DNA of 64,000 nucleotides from Falsiruegeria mediterranea M17 (lineage in GTDB: Bacteria; Pseudomonadota; Alphaproteobacteria; Rhodobacterales; Rhodobacteraceae): the NCBI RefSeq assembly GCF_900302455.1, contig NZ_ONZG01000001.1, forward strand, positions 124,001-188,000. The letters run 5' to 3'. A program made the position numbers and the translations under genes. Positions within the stretch are counted from its first letter, which is position 1; every line of letters starts with the position of its first letter. This document shows, piece by piece, positions 53,394-60,855 of the stretch. The notes under the pieces were generated by a model. That model was given only the letters and a program-made list of their open reading frames with translations, searched no databases and was not told the origin of the DNA.

Positions 53394-55574
53394 TTAGACA
53401 AAGTCGACACCGTTGTTGATCATCGGCAGCGCCGTGACACGCGGGCCGCTGACCGCAATCGCATTGGCCAAGGCAGGAGCCGAAGGCGGAGTGCCGGGCT
53501 CGCCCACTCCGGTCGGCGCCTCATTCGAGGCCACGATGTGAACATCGATGGCGCCAATGTCACCGATCCTCATGGGCTCGTAGTCGGGGAAATTGGACTG
53601 ATCCACGACACCTTCGGTCAGGGTAATTTCATCCCGCATGACGTGGCCAATGCCATAGCCAATGCCCCCCTCCATCTGCGCCTTGATCACATCCGGGTTG
53701 ACCGCGACACCACAATCGACGGCACAGGTCACTTTCTCGACCTTCACATAGTCGTCCTCATCCCGCGAAATCTCGACCACTTCGGCCACGTAGGAGTTGA
53801 ACGATTTGTGCACAGCGATGCCTTGGTCGCGCCCTTCCGGTGCTGCACCCCAGTTGCCTTTCTCGGCGGCCAGTTTCAAAACGTCCGCCATACGTTTTTG
53901 ATCGGCGCCGTCGCCGGTCAGATAAGACAGCCGGAATTCCACCGGATCACGGCCCGCGGCCTTGGCGGCAGCATCCATCATGCTTTCCATCACATATGCG
54001 GTGTGGGTGTGTCCAACCGAACGCCACCACAACACAGTCGTTGCCGGCGCAACATCCGTAAGACCAATGTGTTGTTGCGGAATAACATAGGGCGACTGTG
54101 TGACGCCCTCGACCGACGAGTGATCAACACCGTTGTGAACAGCCATCGCCTCGAACGGGGTGCCCTTCATGATGGATTGCGCCGCAATCCGGTGATCCCA
54201 ACCCATGATGTCGCCATCCGCGTTCAGTCCGACCCGCACTCGATGCGCCACTGCCGGACGATAGAAGCCCCCGGTGATGTCATCCTCACGCGACCACACA
54301 AGCTTTACCGGACGCGACCGATCGGTGAGGGCAAAGGCCAGAGCGGCCTCGACCTGGTAATCCGCAACCGGAGTTGCCCGGCGACCAAAGGATCCGCCCG
54401 CAAACATCGTATTGATCTGCACCTTGTCCATCGGCAGACCCAAGATCTGCGACAACGCTCCATGTGGGACTGTCGGGAATTGGCATCCGTCGTGCAGAAT
54501 CACGCCACCTTCTGCTGCTGCTTCGATCGTGCAGGTCAGCGGCTCCATCGGGGCATGAGCGAGCAGCGGGAAGTAGAACGTTTCCTCCAAAACCGTAGCA
54601 GCGCCATCCATCGATAATTGCGCCTTGGCGGCCGAGGTTTCGGTCAGCTCATAGGTCGGGTCCGCATTGACGGCTGCAATCAACTGCTCGCGGATCTGAT
54701 CCGAGCTGCGCATTTCCGCGTTCGAATTGTCCCACTCGACGCTCAACGCCTCGCGCGCCTGAAATGCCGCCCAGGTGTGTTCGGCATAGACCGCAACGCC
54801 CGCCTTGTTCGGCAACACGGCCGAGCGGATGTAGCCCTTGATCCCTGTGGCATCTGCATCATTGAACCCGGTCACCAACGCCCCTTTGCGTGGACTACGC
54901 AGGATGACCGCGACCATCTGATTGTCCAGGTGAAGGTCCATCGCATATTTTGCCGTCCCGTTGATTTTGGGTGGCGTATCCTTGCGCTGCACCTTGGCAT
55001 TGCCGATCAAACGGAATTCTGATGGTTCCTTGAGCCTTGGGTTTTCGGGCGCACTCAACTGCGAAGCCGCCGCAACAAATTGAGCCAGCGGGGCTTGGTT
55101 CGTTCCATCCGTGACCTGGCCGTCCACAATGTCCAGTGTGCTGGCTTTGACACCCCATTCTTTTGCGGCGGCTTGGATCAGCATCTCGCGCGCGGCGGCA
55201 CCAGCTTGGCGATACTGCATGTAAGAGTTGGCCAAAGCCGTCGAACCACCCGTACCCTGTACCGGCCCAAAGAGCAGATTGTTGTAGGTGCCTGGATCTG
55301 ACGGCGCGAATTCATAGGCGATATCTTCCATCGAGACGCCCAGTTCTTCGGCGATCAGGGTGGTCAGGCCAGTTGCGGGCCCTTGCCCTTTTTCAAAGTG
55401 TTTGACGATGGCCGTCACCATGCCATCGGCATTGATTTTGACAAAGGGGTTCAACTTGGCCCCTTGCGAGGCTCCCCCGGCCAATGCGCCATCGGGACGC
55501 GCGCCCACAAGCAAAACGGCAGAGGCAGCTGCGGCCCCTTTCAGGAAACCGCGACGAGAAGTGTTCAGGGTCAT
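53394..55574 (-). CDS. Molybdopterin-binding subunit of an IorB-type aldehyde/N-heterocycle oxidoreductase
   Basis: A 726-residue xanthine-oxidase-family large subunit. It carries a Tat signal (SRRGFLKGAAAASAVLLVG), so the holoenzyme is exported folded. MPT-binding stretches include GSFGRRATPVADYQVEAAL and the catalytic Glu in VGEPGTPPSAPALANAI. Isoquinoline 1-oxidoreductase beta subunits look like this; the true substrate is unknown. It follows the 2Fe-2S subunit by two bases. No FAD subunit, cytochrome or MobA-like chaperone gene is next to it. Confidence 0.9.
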   Translation of the reverse strand: MTLNTSRRGFLKGAAAASAVLLVGARPDGALAGGASQGAKLNPFVKINADGMVTAIVKHFEKGQGPATGLTTLIAEELGVSMEDIAYEFAPSDPGTYNNLLFGPVQGTGGSTALANSYMQYRQAGAAAREMLIQAAAKEWGVKASTLDIVDGQVTDGTNQAPLAQFVAAASQLSAPENPRLKEPSEFRLIGNAKVQRKDTPPKINGTAKYAMDLHLDNQMVAVILRSPRKGALVTGFNDADATGIKGYIRSAVLPNKAGVAVYAEHTWAAFQAREALSVEWDNSNAEMRSSDQIREQLIAAVNADPTYELTETSAAKAQLSMDGAATVLEETFYFPLLAHAPMEPLTCTIEAAAEGGVILHDGCQFPTVPHGALSQILGLPMDKVQINTMFAGGSFGRRATPVADYQVEAALAFALTDRSRPVKLVWSREDDITGGFYRPAVAHRVRVGLNADGDIMGWDHRIAAQSIMKGTPFEAMAVHNGVDHSSVEGVTQSPYVIPQQHIGLTDVAPATTVLWWRSVGHTHTAYVMESMMDAAAKAAGRDPVEFRLSYLTGDGADQKRMADVLKLAAEKGNWGAAPEGRDQGIAVHKSFNSYVAEVVEISRDEDDYVKVEKVTCAVDCGVAVNPDVIKAQMEGGIGYGIGHVMRDEITLTEGVVDQSNFPDYEPMRIGDIGAIDVHIVASNEAPTGVGEPGTPPSAPALANAIAVSGPRVTALPMINNGVDFV

Positions 55575-55576
55575 GA

Positions 55577-56041
55577 TCAGGCCTCCAGCTTTTCTGATGC
55601 AAGAACGATTGCTGCGCGAATGCGCTGGTAGGTTGCACAACGGCAGGCGTTCCCGCTCATGTAGTCGTCAATCTCTTCCAGCGTGGGCTTGCTGTTTTCG
55701 GTCAGCAGGCCAATGGCAGACATGATCTGCCCCGATTGGCAGTAGCCGCATTGCACAACGTCCAACTCGGCCCAGGCCGCTTGAACCGCTGCGCCAACCG
55801 AGTTCTGGTCGACCACTTCAATCGTGGTCACTTCTGCGTCCTCAACGTCTTCGATGAAAGTCTGACACGAGCGTACGGGCTCGCCATCCAGATGGACGGT
55901 GCAGGCCCCACAGGATGCGACACCGCATCCAAACTTGGTTCCCGTCAATTTCAGTTCGTCCCGTATCACCCAAAGTAGTGGCGTTCCGGGTTCTGCTTCG
56001 ACCTGATGCGTCTGGCCATTCAGCTTGAGGTTCAGGGTCAT
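55577..56041 (-). CDS. 2Fe-2S subunit of the same oxidoreductase (IorA type)
   Basis: A 154-residue protein with two [2Fe-2S] clusters. The plant-type cluster cysteines are in GCGVASCGACTVHLDG and SCQTF, and the second helical domain has VQCGYCQSGQIM and GNACRCATYQRI. It passes electrons from the molybdenum centre of the partner subunit. ATG at 56041 follows GGAGAG; longer starts are not supported. A pair of direct repeats (56181-56221) about 140 bases upstream is the likely binding site of the AraC regulator. Confidence 0.93.
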   Translation of the reverse strand: MTLNLKLNGQTHQVEAEPGTPLLWVIRDELKLTGTKFGCGVASCGACTVHLDGEPVRSCQTFIEDVEDAEVTTIEVVDQNSVGAAVQAAWAELDVVQCGYCQSGQIMSAIGLLTENSKPTLEEIDDYMSGNACRCATYQRIRAAIVLASEKLEA

Positions 56042-56180
56042 TGTCCAATTCTCTCCTGTCGGTGACGCCAAGCTCCGCTTCATATTGGCGCTAAAGTTAT
56101 CGATCGCTCACTTAGTTGCTCGATACGCGTTCGCAAAGCCTGACGGTGAGAGATTGACGTGGGGTCGGCTGGACGCTTGA

Positions 56181-56221
56181 CCAAAAACAAATCGTGCCAA
56201 ATGTAATTCAGATCGTGCCAA
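56181..56221 (-). promoter_or_regulatory. Tandem AraC-type operator before the oxidoreductase genes
   Basis: On the minus strand two units start exactly 21 bases apart: TTGGCACGATCTGAATTACA (from 56221) and TTGGCACGATTTGTTTTTGG (from 56200). They overlap the 3' end of the araC-type gene and lie 140 bases before the 2Fe-2S gene start. The second unit matches the second unit of the pair at 57309-57349 at 17 or 18 of 20 bases. Confidence 0.7.
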
Positions 56222-57221
56222 TCTGGTCCGGCCTCTGACGTGCGCGCGCTTGCAACGGCGTCAAGCCGGTCCATCCCTTGAAGGCCCGGTAAAATGAATT
56301 CGGGTCGCTGAACGCCAAAAGATACGAAATTTCGTCAACGCTCAATTCGTCGTCTTGAAGGTATTCCAGCGAAAGCTCGGTTCGGATCCCGTCGAGGATG
56401 CCCTGAAAGCTCTGCCCTTCGTGAGCCAGGTACCGATACAGGCTCCGCTTCGACACATTGAGTTCGCGACTGATGGCCGAAGCGTTGGATTGCCCACTGG
56501 GCAGCAGGTCCATCAACGCCATACGCACACGGGCGCTAAAAGACATCTGGTTTGTTCGGTCAAACATTTGTGCGCGCAAGCCTTTTTCAAAACTCGGCCA
56601 AAGATCTTCGTTCTCGGTGATCAATGACCGATGTGCATCCTCCAGGCTCAGGTCAAATGTGACCTGGTCGGTCTTTTCGATGTGAACACCAACGAAATCC
56701 TGAAGACGCCCACGTTTCTCGGGTACACTGGGAAGCCCGGCACGCAGGGGCACCACCGGCCACGCCGAGTGAACGCGCGTAAGTTCAAGGAAGTATGCCA
56801 ATTCAAAAGTCGCAAAACTCGAAGGGAATGAGATGCCGGGGTCGACCGAACTTATCGACACGCGCAAAACGCCATCCTCGCGTTTGGCACTAATACACAC
56901 CGGCGCAACCAAAGGTTTGAACAACCCCAGACGTTGCAAGCCAACTTCGGTGTTTGGACTACAGGAAAACGACAATATGGCAGGGTTGAAAGGCCCGCGC
57001 GCTGAGTCTCGTGCCATCTGCAGCAGATCCGAATCAGGAGCCTGTGAGATGATGCCCTCCCACATGGCGAACAATTGGCCAGCCGAGAAACCCGAACTGC
57101 TATTGCCCAGGAAGTTTGCCGGAAGTCCCGCATGTTTCAAGGCAACCTCTTGTGGAACATTGAGATGCGCACATAGTTTTTGAGCAAACCTTGAGAACGG
57201 GTATCGAGAGGGCCTGGACAT
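56208..57221 (-). CDS. AraC-family regulator with Arabinose_bd-type N-terminal domain
   Basis: A 337-residue one-component regulator. The N-terminal sensor (about 15-205) is of the OruR/ArgR-like type (QEVALKHAGLPANFLG, FAMWEGII). The C-terminal double helix-turn-helix is NASAISRELNVSKRSLYRYL and DEISYLLAFSDPNSFYRAFK followed by GWTGLTPLQARAR. It should activate the molybdenum hydroxylase genes just downstream on the same strand; identical tandem motifs lie before both those genes and its own. The inducer, perhaps the hydroxylase substrate, is unknown. Confidence 0.9.
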   Translation of the reverse strand: MSRPSRYPFSRFAQKLCAHLNVPQEVALKHAGLPANFLGNSSSGFSAGQLFAMWEGIISQAPDSDLLQMARDSARGPFNPAILSFSCSPNTEVGLQRLGLFKPLVAPVCISAKREDGVLRVSISSVDPGISFPSSFATFELAYFLELTRVHSAWPVVPLRAGLPSVPEKRGRLQDFVGVHIEKTDQVTFDLSLEDAHRSLITENEDLWPSFEKGLRAQMFDRTNQMSFSARVRMALMDLLPSGQSNASAISRELNVSKRSLYRYLAHEGQSFQGILDGIRTELSLEYLQDDELSVDEISYLLAFSDPNSFYRAFKGWTGLTPLQARARQRPDQIGTI

Positions 57222-57308
57222 TCAACGTAACACTGATTGGGAACCTGATGTACGATAGATCGTGTCTAATTCTCAGGTGTCTAGTGGTTCGGCTCGTTAG
57301 ATTCTCGA

Positions 57309-57349
57309 ATGGCACGATATGTTTGCAGATTGGCACGATATGTTTCTGG
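57309..57349 (+). promoter_or_regulatory. Tandem AraC-type operator upstream of the regulator gene
   Basis: Two units start 21 bases apart on the + strand: ATGGCACGATATGTTTGCAG (57309) and TTGGCACGATATGTTTCTGG (57330). The pair is 88-128 bases before the regulator's start codon, reading away from it. It is the only notable feature in the 212-base gap between this gene and the DUF1217 gene. It probably mediates autoregulation. Confidence 0.68.
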
Positions 57350-57433
57350 CGATCTAGGAGGCTCCGGCTTTCCCTCCGGTGTATCGCGTGTTGGAAGGCA
57401 CCAAACACCACATCAATGGCCTGCCATTTCCCG

Positions 57434-58225
57434 TCAGGTCTGAAGCAACATCAAAGCAATGGATGATGAATCGCTTCCTGCACTCAATTCGTTTATCTGG
57501 GCACGAGCCAAGTACCGGTTGGTGATCTGCTCCAAGGCCTCTGAGCCGGTGAATTGCGTCAATTCGGAATCACCTGTCACGGCTTGAAGTTTCTCGCGAA
57601 ACACTTCGAGCTGCTTGTCCAGATTGATCTGCCCAAAGCTGCTCGGTAGCCCCAAAGCGACTTCAAACATCTGTCGCAACGGCGGCTGCCCCATCAAATT
57701 GAACCACTTTGCGTCATCGCTAAAGGATTGACTGGCCAGGTCTTGTAATTCCCTTTGAGCAAAGAGCGCGATACGCATCGAGCCATCCTGCTCCCCAACC
57801 GACGCTTCGAAAGCCTCAAGGTTGTTGCGGTTTACAACCTCGATCATATTGGTCTGCAGTCCAGTCTTACGCACTTCTCCAGGTCCAAACCCAAATGCTT
57901 CGCTGAACTTTTGGTACCGTGTGTCAGCAAGACGGTTGGCCAGGGCGTCATCGCTGTTCGTACCGTCCTGCAGAATTTTTTGAATGAAGAATTTGCTGTC
58001 GATATCATCCTGCAGCCCAAAGGCCCCCAAGGCGACCGATAACAGACGCCGATTGCCTACCAGATCGGCTGCGGATGTGATGTCCCCGATGTTTTCCAGA
58101 AAATATTGGTTCTCCCTGACACGCATCTGCGAGGTTGAAAAGTTTTCCAGCTGGCTGTTGTAAGTGCGCTGCAAGAAGCTCCACCCTGCAATTCCCGTGG
58201 TCGGAACAACAGCTGTGAAACTCAT
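57434..58225 (-). CDS. DUF1217 flagellum-associated protein
   Basis: A 263-residue soluble protein beginning MSFTAVVPTTGIAGWSFLQR. DUF1217 signatures are YFLENIGDITSAADLVGNRR and ALGAFGLQDDIDSKFFIQKI followed by LQDGTNSDDALANRLADTRY. The family occurs in flagellar gene clusters of Alphaproteobacteria and its role is not established. Its ATG shares ATGA with the flbT stop, so it is translationally coupled to flbT. An in-frame start at 58288 would run far into flbT and is less likely. Confidence 0.87.
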   Translation of the reverse strand: MSFTAVVPTTGIAGWSFLQRTYNSQLENFSTSQMRVRENQYFLENIGDITSAADLVGNRRLLSVALGAFGLQDDIDSKFFIQKILQDGTNSDDALANRLADTRYQKFSEAFGFGPGEVRKTGLQTNMIEVVNRNNLEAFEASVGEQDGSMRIALFAQRELQDLASQSFSDDAKWFNLMGQPPLRQMFEVALGLPSSFGQINLDKQLEVFREKLQAVTGDSELTQFTGSEALEQITNRYLARAQINELSAGSDSSSIALMLLQT

Positions 58226-58626
58226 GGTGAATGCGCGGCGAGCAGCCGTTCCTCTCGCGGTAGCAAGCTTCGCAAGGCTTTCAGACAACGATAGTGATGA
58301 TCCCGAACCAGGGCATCTGTGGCCTCGGCCAACGAAGCCCGGCTATCGGGATCCGTGAACACCTGGCTCAGTTCTTCGATCCTGCGCAACAATGGCATCC
58401 GGGCTTCGGTCGGGTCGCTATCTCCAGACAGCACCAACTGGGCGGCATAGCAAACACGCCGAACAGGTGTGGTTGCATCTTCGGGATGGATGGCATCCCG
58501 CAAGCGCAGGATGTTGGCATCCGGTGTGACGATCGACAAACGACCGCGGCGATCCCCGTTTTCGATGACAGCGCCGTTGATCAACAACCGTTCCTTCGGC
58601 GCCAATTTCAAAACCAAGCCACTCAT
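58222..58626 (-). CDS. flbT: Flagellar biosynthesis repressor FlbT
   Basis: A 134-residue protein beginning MSGLVLKLAPKERLLINGAV, with RRGRLSIVTPDANILR and PVRRVCYAAQLVLSGD, the FlbT core. In Caulobacter FlbT binds the 5' leader of flagellin mRNA and promotes its decay until the hook is complete. Its likely target here, the flagellin leader, is encoded at 59896-60060, just upstream in the same cluster. It is four bases after the flaF stop and overlaps the DUF1217 gene by ATGA. Confidence 0.93.
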   Translation of the reverse strand: MSGLVLKLAPKERLLINGAVIENGDRRGRLSIVTPDANILRLRDAIHPEDATTPVRRVCYAAQLVLSGDSDPTEARMPLLRRIEELSQVFTDPDSRASLAEATDALVRDHHYRCLKALRSLLPREERLLAAHSP

Positions 58627-58630
58627 TCTT

Positions 58631-58999
58631 TTATGCCCCACCCCTCAGGCCACGCATGATGGCCGTGTTAACCTCAAGCAAGGGGTCTACCGGAGCTTGC
58701 CGTGCCAACACCTTGCTGGTGTAGTGACGGGTAAATTCCGCCAAGGAAAACAGATCCGCTTTCAATTTCGCAGGCAGGGTATTGTCGGCATCCACGACCT
58801 CGGCCGCAAAGATGGTCCAAAGCTTACGGTTCACATGCAACGCCTCGGCCATTGCAGGGAAACCCTTTTCGCCCTCTTGCTGCGCGAGGCGAATTCGGTG
58901 GGTAATGCGGGCAACCGCCTCATATTCTACACTACGCGGTGTGCGCGTCGGTGCGGACGTCGAGGCATATCCTTTTTGAGCTACGGAAATCGCGTTCAC
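58631..58999 (-). CDS. flaF: Flagellar biosynthesis regulator FlaF
   Basis: A 122-residue helical protein: SVEYEAVARITHRIRLAQQ, FPAMAEALHVNRKLWTIFAA and LPAKLKADLFSLAEFTRHYT are the FlaF family blocks. FlaF acts with FlbT to match flagellin synthesis to assembly; in Caulobacter it favours flagellin translation or secretion, opposing FlbT. AAGGATAGA precedes the ATG. It leads the flaF-flbT-DUF1217 unit, 71 bases after the flagellin gene, from which a hairpin terminator separates it. Confidence 0.93.
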   Translation of the reverse strand: MNAISVAQKGYASTSAPTRTPRSVEYEAVARITHRIRLAQQEGEKGFPAMAEALHVNRKLWTIFAAEVVDADNTLPAKLKADLFSLAEFTRHYTSKVLARQAPVDPLLEVNTAIMRGLRGGA

Positions 59000-59035
59000 A
59001 TTCTATCCTTACTGTGATCAGACCTGAAACAAGAT

Positions 59036-59062
59036 TGGCCAGGGCCGTGAAAGCCCTGGCCA
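59036..59062 (-). terminator. Hairpin terminator after the flagellin gene
   Basis: TGGCCAGGGC (59036-59045) pairs perfectly with GCCCTGGCCA (59053-59062). On the minus strand it is followed by ATCTTGTTTC, an imperfect T-run, so some read-through into flaF is possible. Confidence 0.7.
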
Positions 59063-59070
59063 GGGCTGCT

Positions 59071-59895
59071 TTAGCGGAACAGCGACATAACGGTCTGCGG
59101 CGCGCTGTTGGCGATCGAGAGAGCCTGCACACCCAGCTGCTGCTGTGTTTGCAGCGCCTTCAGACGTGCCGACGCAGCCTCCATATCGGTATCCACCAGT
59201 GAACCGATACCGGATTTCATCGCATCCGACACTTTGCTTACAAACTCGTTCTGGTCGCTGATGCGCTTTGCCGAAGCACCAAGGGCGGCCGCCCCGTTGA
59301 CTGCGGCCTGAATCAAGGTCTCCATGTCATCGATTGATGCGTCAGCGTTTGCGGCACTGGAGACATCGATAGTAGTGAGGTCGAGACCGGCTTCAAAATC
59401 CACCGAGGACACGGTGATGTTTTGCGCAGTAACCGCGCCTGCCGCGTCACGATCCAGCGACGACAGCACGGTGATGTCACCACCTGCAGTGTTGAGCAGA
59501 TTCGATCCGTTGAACTGCGACGCGCTGATGATCGAAGTGATCTGCGCCTTGAGTTCGTTGACATCGGCCGTGATCTTGGCGTTATCAACGTTCTCACCAG
59601 TTGCCGCGACAACCTTTTCCTTCATCTCGTTCAGGATGTTGGTGATCTGCTCGGCTCCGGCCGACGCCACAGCCACAGTCGATTCACCCAGAGAGAGCGA
59701 CTCGGACACGGCTTTGAAACCGGACACGTCCGATTCCATAACCTTGGAAATCGCCCAGATGGCCGAGTTGTCCTTGGCCATCGCGACCTCTTTACCAGTC
59801 GAGATCGCGTTCTGGGTCGAGGTCAGGTCGCTGTTGATCGACTTGAGGGTCTGCAGCGCAACCATTGCGCCGTTGTTCGTCAGAATGCTGGTCAT
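59071..59895 (-). CDS. Flagellin
   Basis: A 274-residue flagellin. The N-terminal D0/D1 part (MTSILTNNGAMVALQTLKSI, then STGKEVAMAKDNSAIWAI) and the C-terminal D0 coil (LQTQQQLGVQALSIANSAPQ, ending TVMSLFR) are complete, with a short variable centre as in other Alphaproteobacteria. It polymerises into the filament after export. AAGGA lies eight bases before the ATG at 59895. The gene has a long leader with hairpins upstream and a hairpin terminator downstream. Confidence 0.95.
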   Translation of the reverse strand: MTSILTNNGAMVALQTLKSINSDLTSTQNAISTGKEVAMAKDNSAIWAISKVMESDVSGFKAVSESLSLGESTVAVASAGAEQITNILNEMKEKVVAATGENVDNAKITADVNELKAQITSIISASQFNGSNLLNTAGGDITVLSSLDRDAAGAVTAQNITVSSVDFEAGLDLTTIDVSSAANADASIDDMETLIQAAVNGAAALGASAKRISDQNEFVSKVSDAMKSGIGSLVDTDMEAASARLKALQTQQQLGVQALSIANSAPQTVMSLFR

Positions 59896-60060
59896 ATTCA
59901 AGTTCCTTCAGGCATAGGACGGTTTCCGTCCGGTGTTGTTCCGCCAACGTGGCGGCCTAAACGTCTTTCTGACGACTGCGAGATCCGGTTCCTTGGCATC
60001 GCGCCACCTTCATCCAAGGTGCGAGGACACCTTTGACCGGGATGTCCTAATGGAGTGCTA
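59896..60060 (-). promoter_or_regulatory. Structured 5' leader of the flagellin gene (possible FlbT target)
   Basis: Two perfect hairpins lie just upstream of the start codon: GGACGG-TTT-CCGTCC (59917-59931) and CCGCC-AACGT-GGCGG (59941-59955). Farther up, CACCTT and AAGGTG blocks around 60006-60033 could pair as well. The gap to the next gene is 207 bases, long for this genome. FlbT, encoded downstream, acts on flagellin leaders in Caulobacter; that it acts here is inferred. Confidence 0.5.
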
Positions 60061-60102
60061 AAGGCGAAATCCCAGATTTTTCACATTTTATTCAACGGCG
60101 TA

Positions 60103-60462
60103 CTAAGCGCGTTTTTCCAGTTGCTTACTGACCTGAGTGTTGTGCTGCATCTTGCGACCGCTTTCATCATAGGTTTCAAGTCCACGACGAACCCGACGCA
60201 ATTCGGCCATCCGATTGGCGACAGCCTGGATGCCTTCCATCGCGCTATTGAGTAGGGACTGATTTCGCGACACTTTGCTTTGCACACCTGCCAAGGCCTC
60301 TCGTTCGACAGAATCAAGAGTGTTGATTCGCTCGATCAGTTTTTCTTTTTGGGGCAACAGGACGCCAAGACGCTCCAGCTCCCCATCAACCAATGCCGCC
60401 CGCTCCAAGTCCAACAACTCGTCCAGAGCCGCAATCAGTTCGGTTGGTGTTTCATTTTTCAT
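60103..60462 (-). CDS. FlgN-like flagellar export chaperone
   Basis: A 119-residue all-helical protein (ELIAALDELLDLERAALVDG, then ELERLGVLLPQKEKLIERIN) ending in a basic tail (VSKQLEKRA). Its size, charge pattern and place next to flgJ-type and flagellin genes fit FlgN, the chaperone for hook-filament junction proteins FlgK and FlgL. FlgN proteins diverge strongly, so context carries much of the call. It overlaps the end of the rod-binding gene by 11 bases. Confidence 0.75.
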   Translation of the reverse strand: MKNETPTELIAALDELLDLERAALVDGELERLGVLLPQKEKLIERINTLDSVEREALAGVQSKVSRNQSLLNSAMEGIQAVANRMAELRRVRRGLETYDESGRKMQHNTQVSKQLEKRA

Positions 60463-60739
60463 TCTGAGCCTCTTTCAGTGCATTAAAGAGAGTTTCCGAC
60501 AGGCCAATCCCGCCGGACTTTGCAATCTGTTCTGCTTGCTGACGTACGAGAAACGACTGGAATTGTTCCTCTCCAGCCCCTCCACCCATCGAGGATCGGG
60601 ATTTCCCAAGCCCCGCTGATTTCAACATCTCAGCCAGGAAAGTGGCTTCGAGTTTTTGCGCGACCTCACGAAGCGCATGGTCGGTGGTCTTATCTGATCG
60701 CGGGTTCACGTGCAGACCGGAAGGAAACAAAGGATCCAT
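60452..60739 (-). CDS. Rod-binding protein (FlgJ N-terminal domain type)
   Basis: A 95-residue protein containing LREVAQKLEATFLAEMLKSA and AGEEQFQSFLVRQQAEQIAK with SGGIGLSETLFNAL, the rod-capping domain of FlgJ. The peptidoglycan hydrolase domain of the enterobacterial protein is absent, as is usual in Alphaproteobacteria. It helps assemble the flagellar rod through the periplasm. It is divergent from fliK and overlaps the FlgN-like gene by 11 bases. Confidence 0.88.
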   Translation of the reverse strand: MDPLFPSGLHVNPRSDKTTDHALREVAQKLEATFLAEMLKSAGLGKSRSSMGGGAGEEQFQSFLVRQQAEQIAKSGGIGLSETLFNALKEAQNEK

Positions 60740-60788
60740 CGTGCGTCCTCAAATTGCATCGAATTTTCCGAGCTTGCGACCAAACCAG

Positions 60789-60805
60789 TTAAAATAAATG
60801 TAACC
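60789..60805 (+). promoter_or_regulatory. Possible CtrA box between flgJ-type and fliK genes
   Basis: TTAA-N7-GTAACC differs from the Caulobacter CtrA consensus TTAA-N7-TTAAC at one base. It lies between the divergent rod-binding and fliK genes. CtrA controls motility genes in several Rhodobacterales, which makes the site plausible but not shown. Confidence 0.35.
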
Positions 60806-60855
60806 GGTTTGATTGCAGGGTGTTCGTCATCGAAAGAACTTCGAGGTGTGAAAGG

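Noticed and set aside
53277-54617. 446-residue frame on the + strand
   Set aside because: It is antisense to the Mo-subunit gene and crosses a strong terminator.
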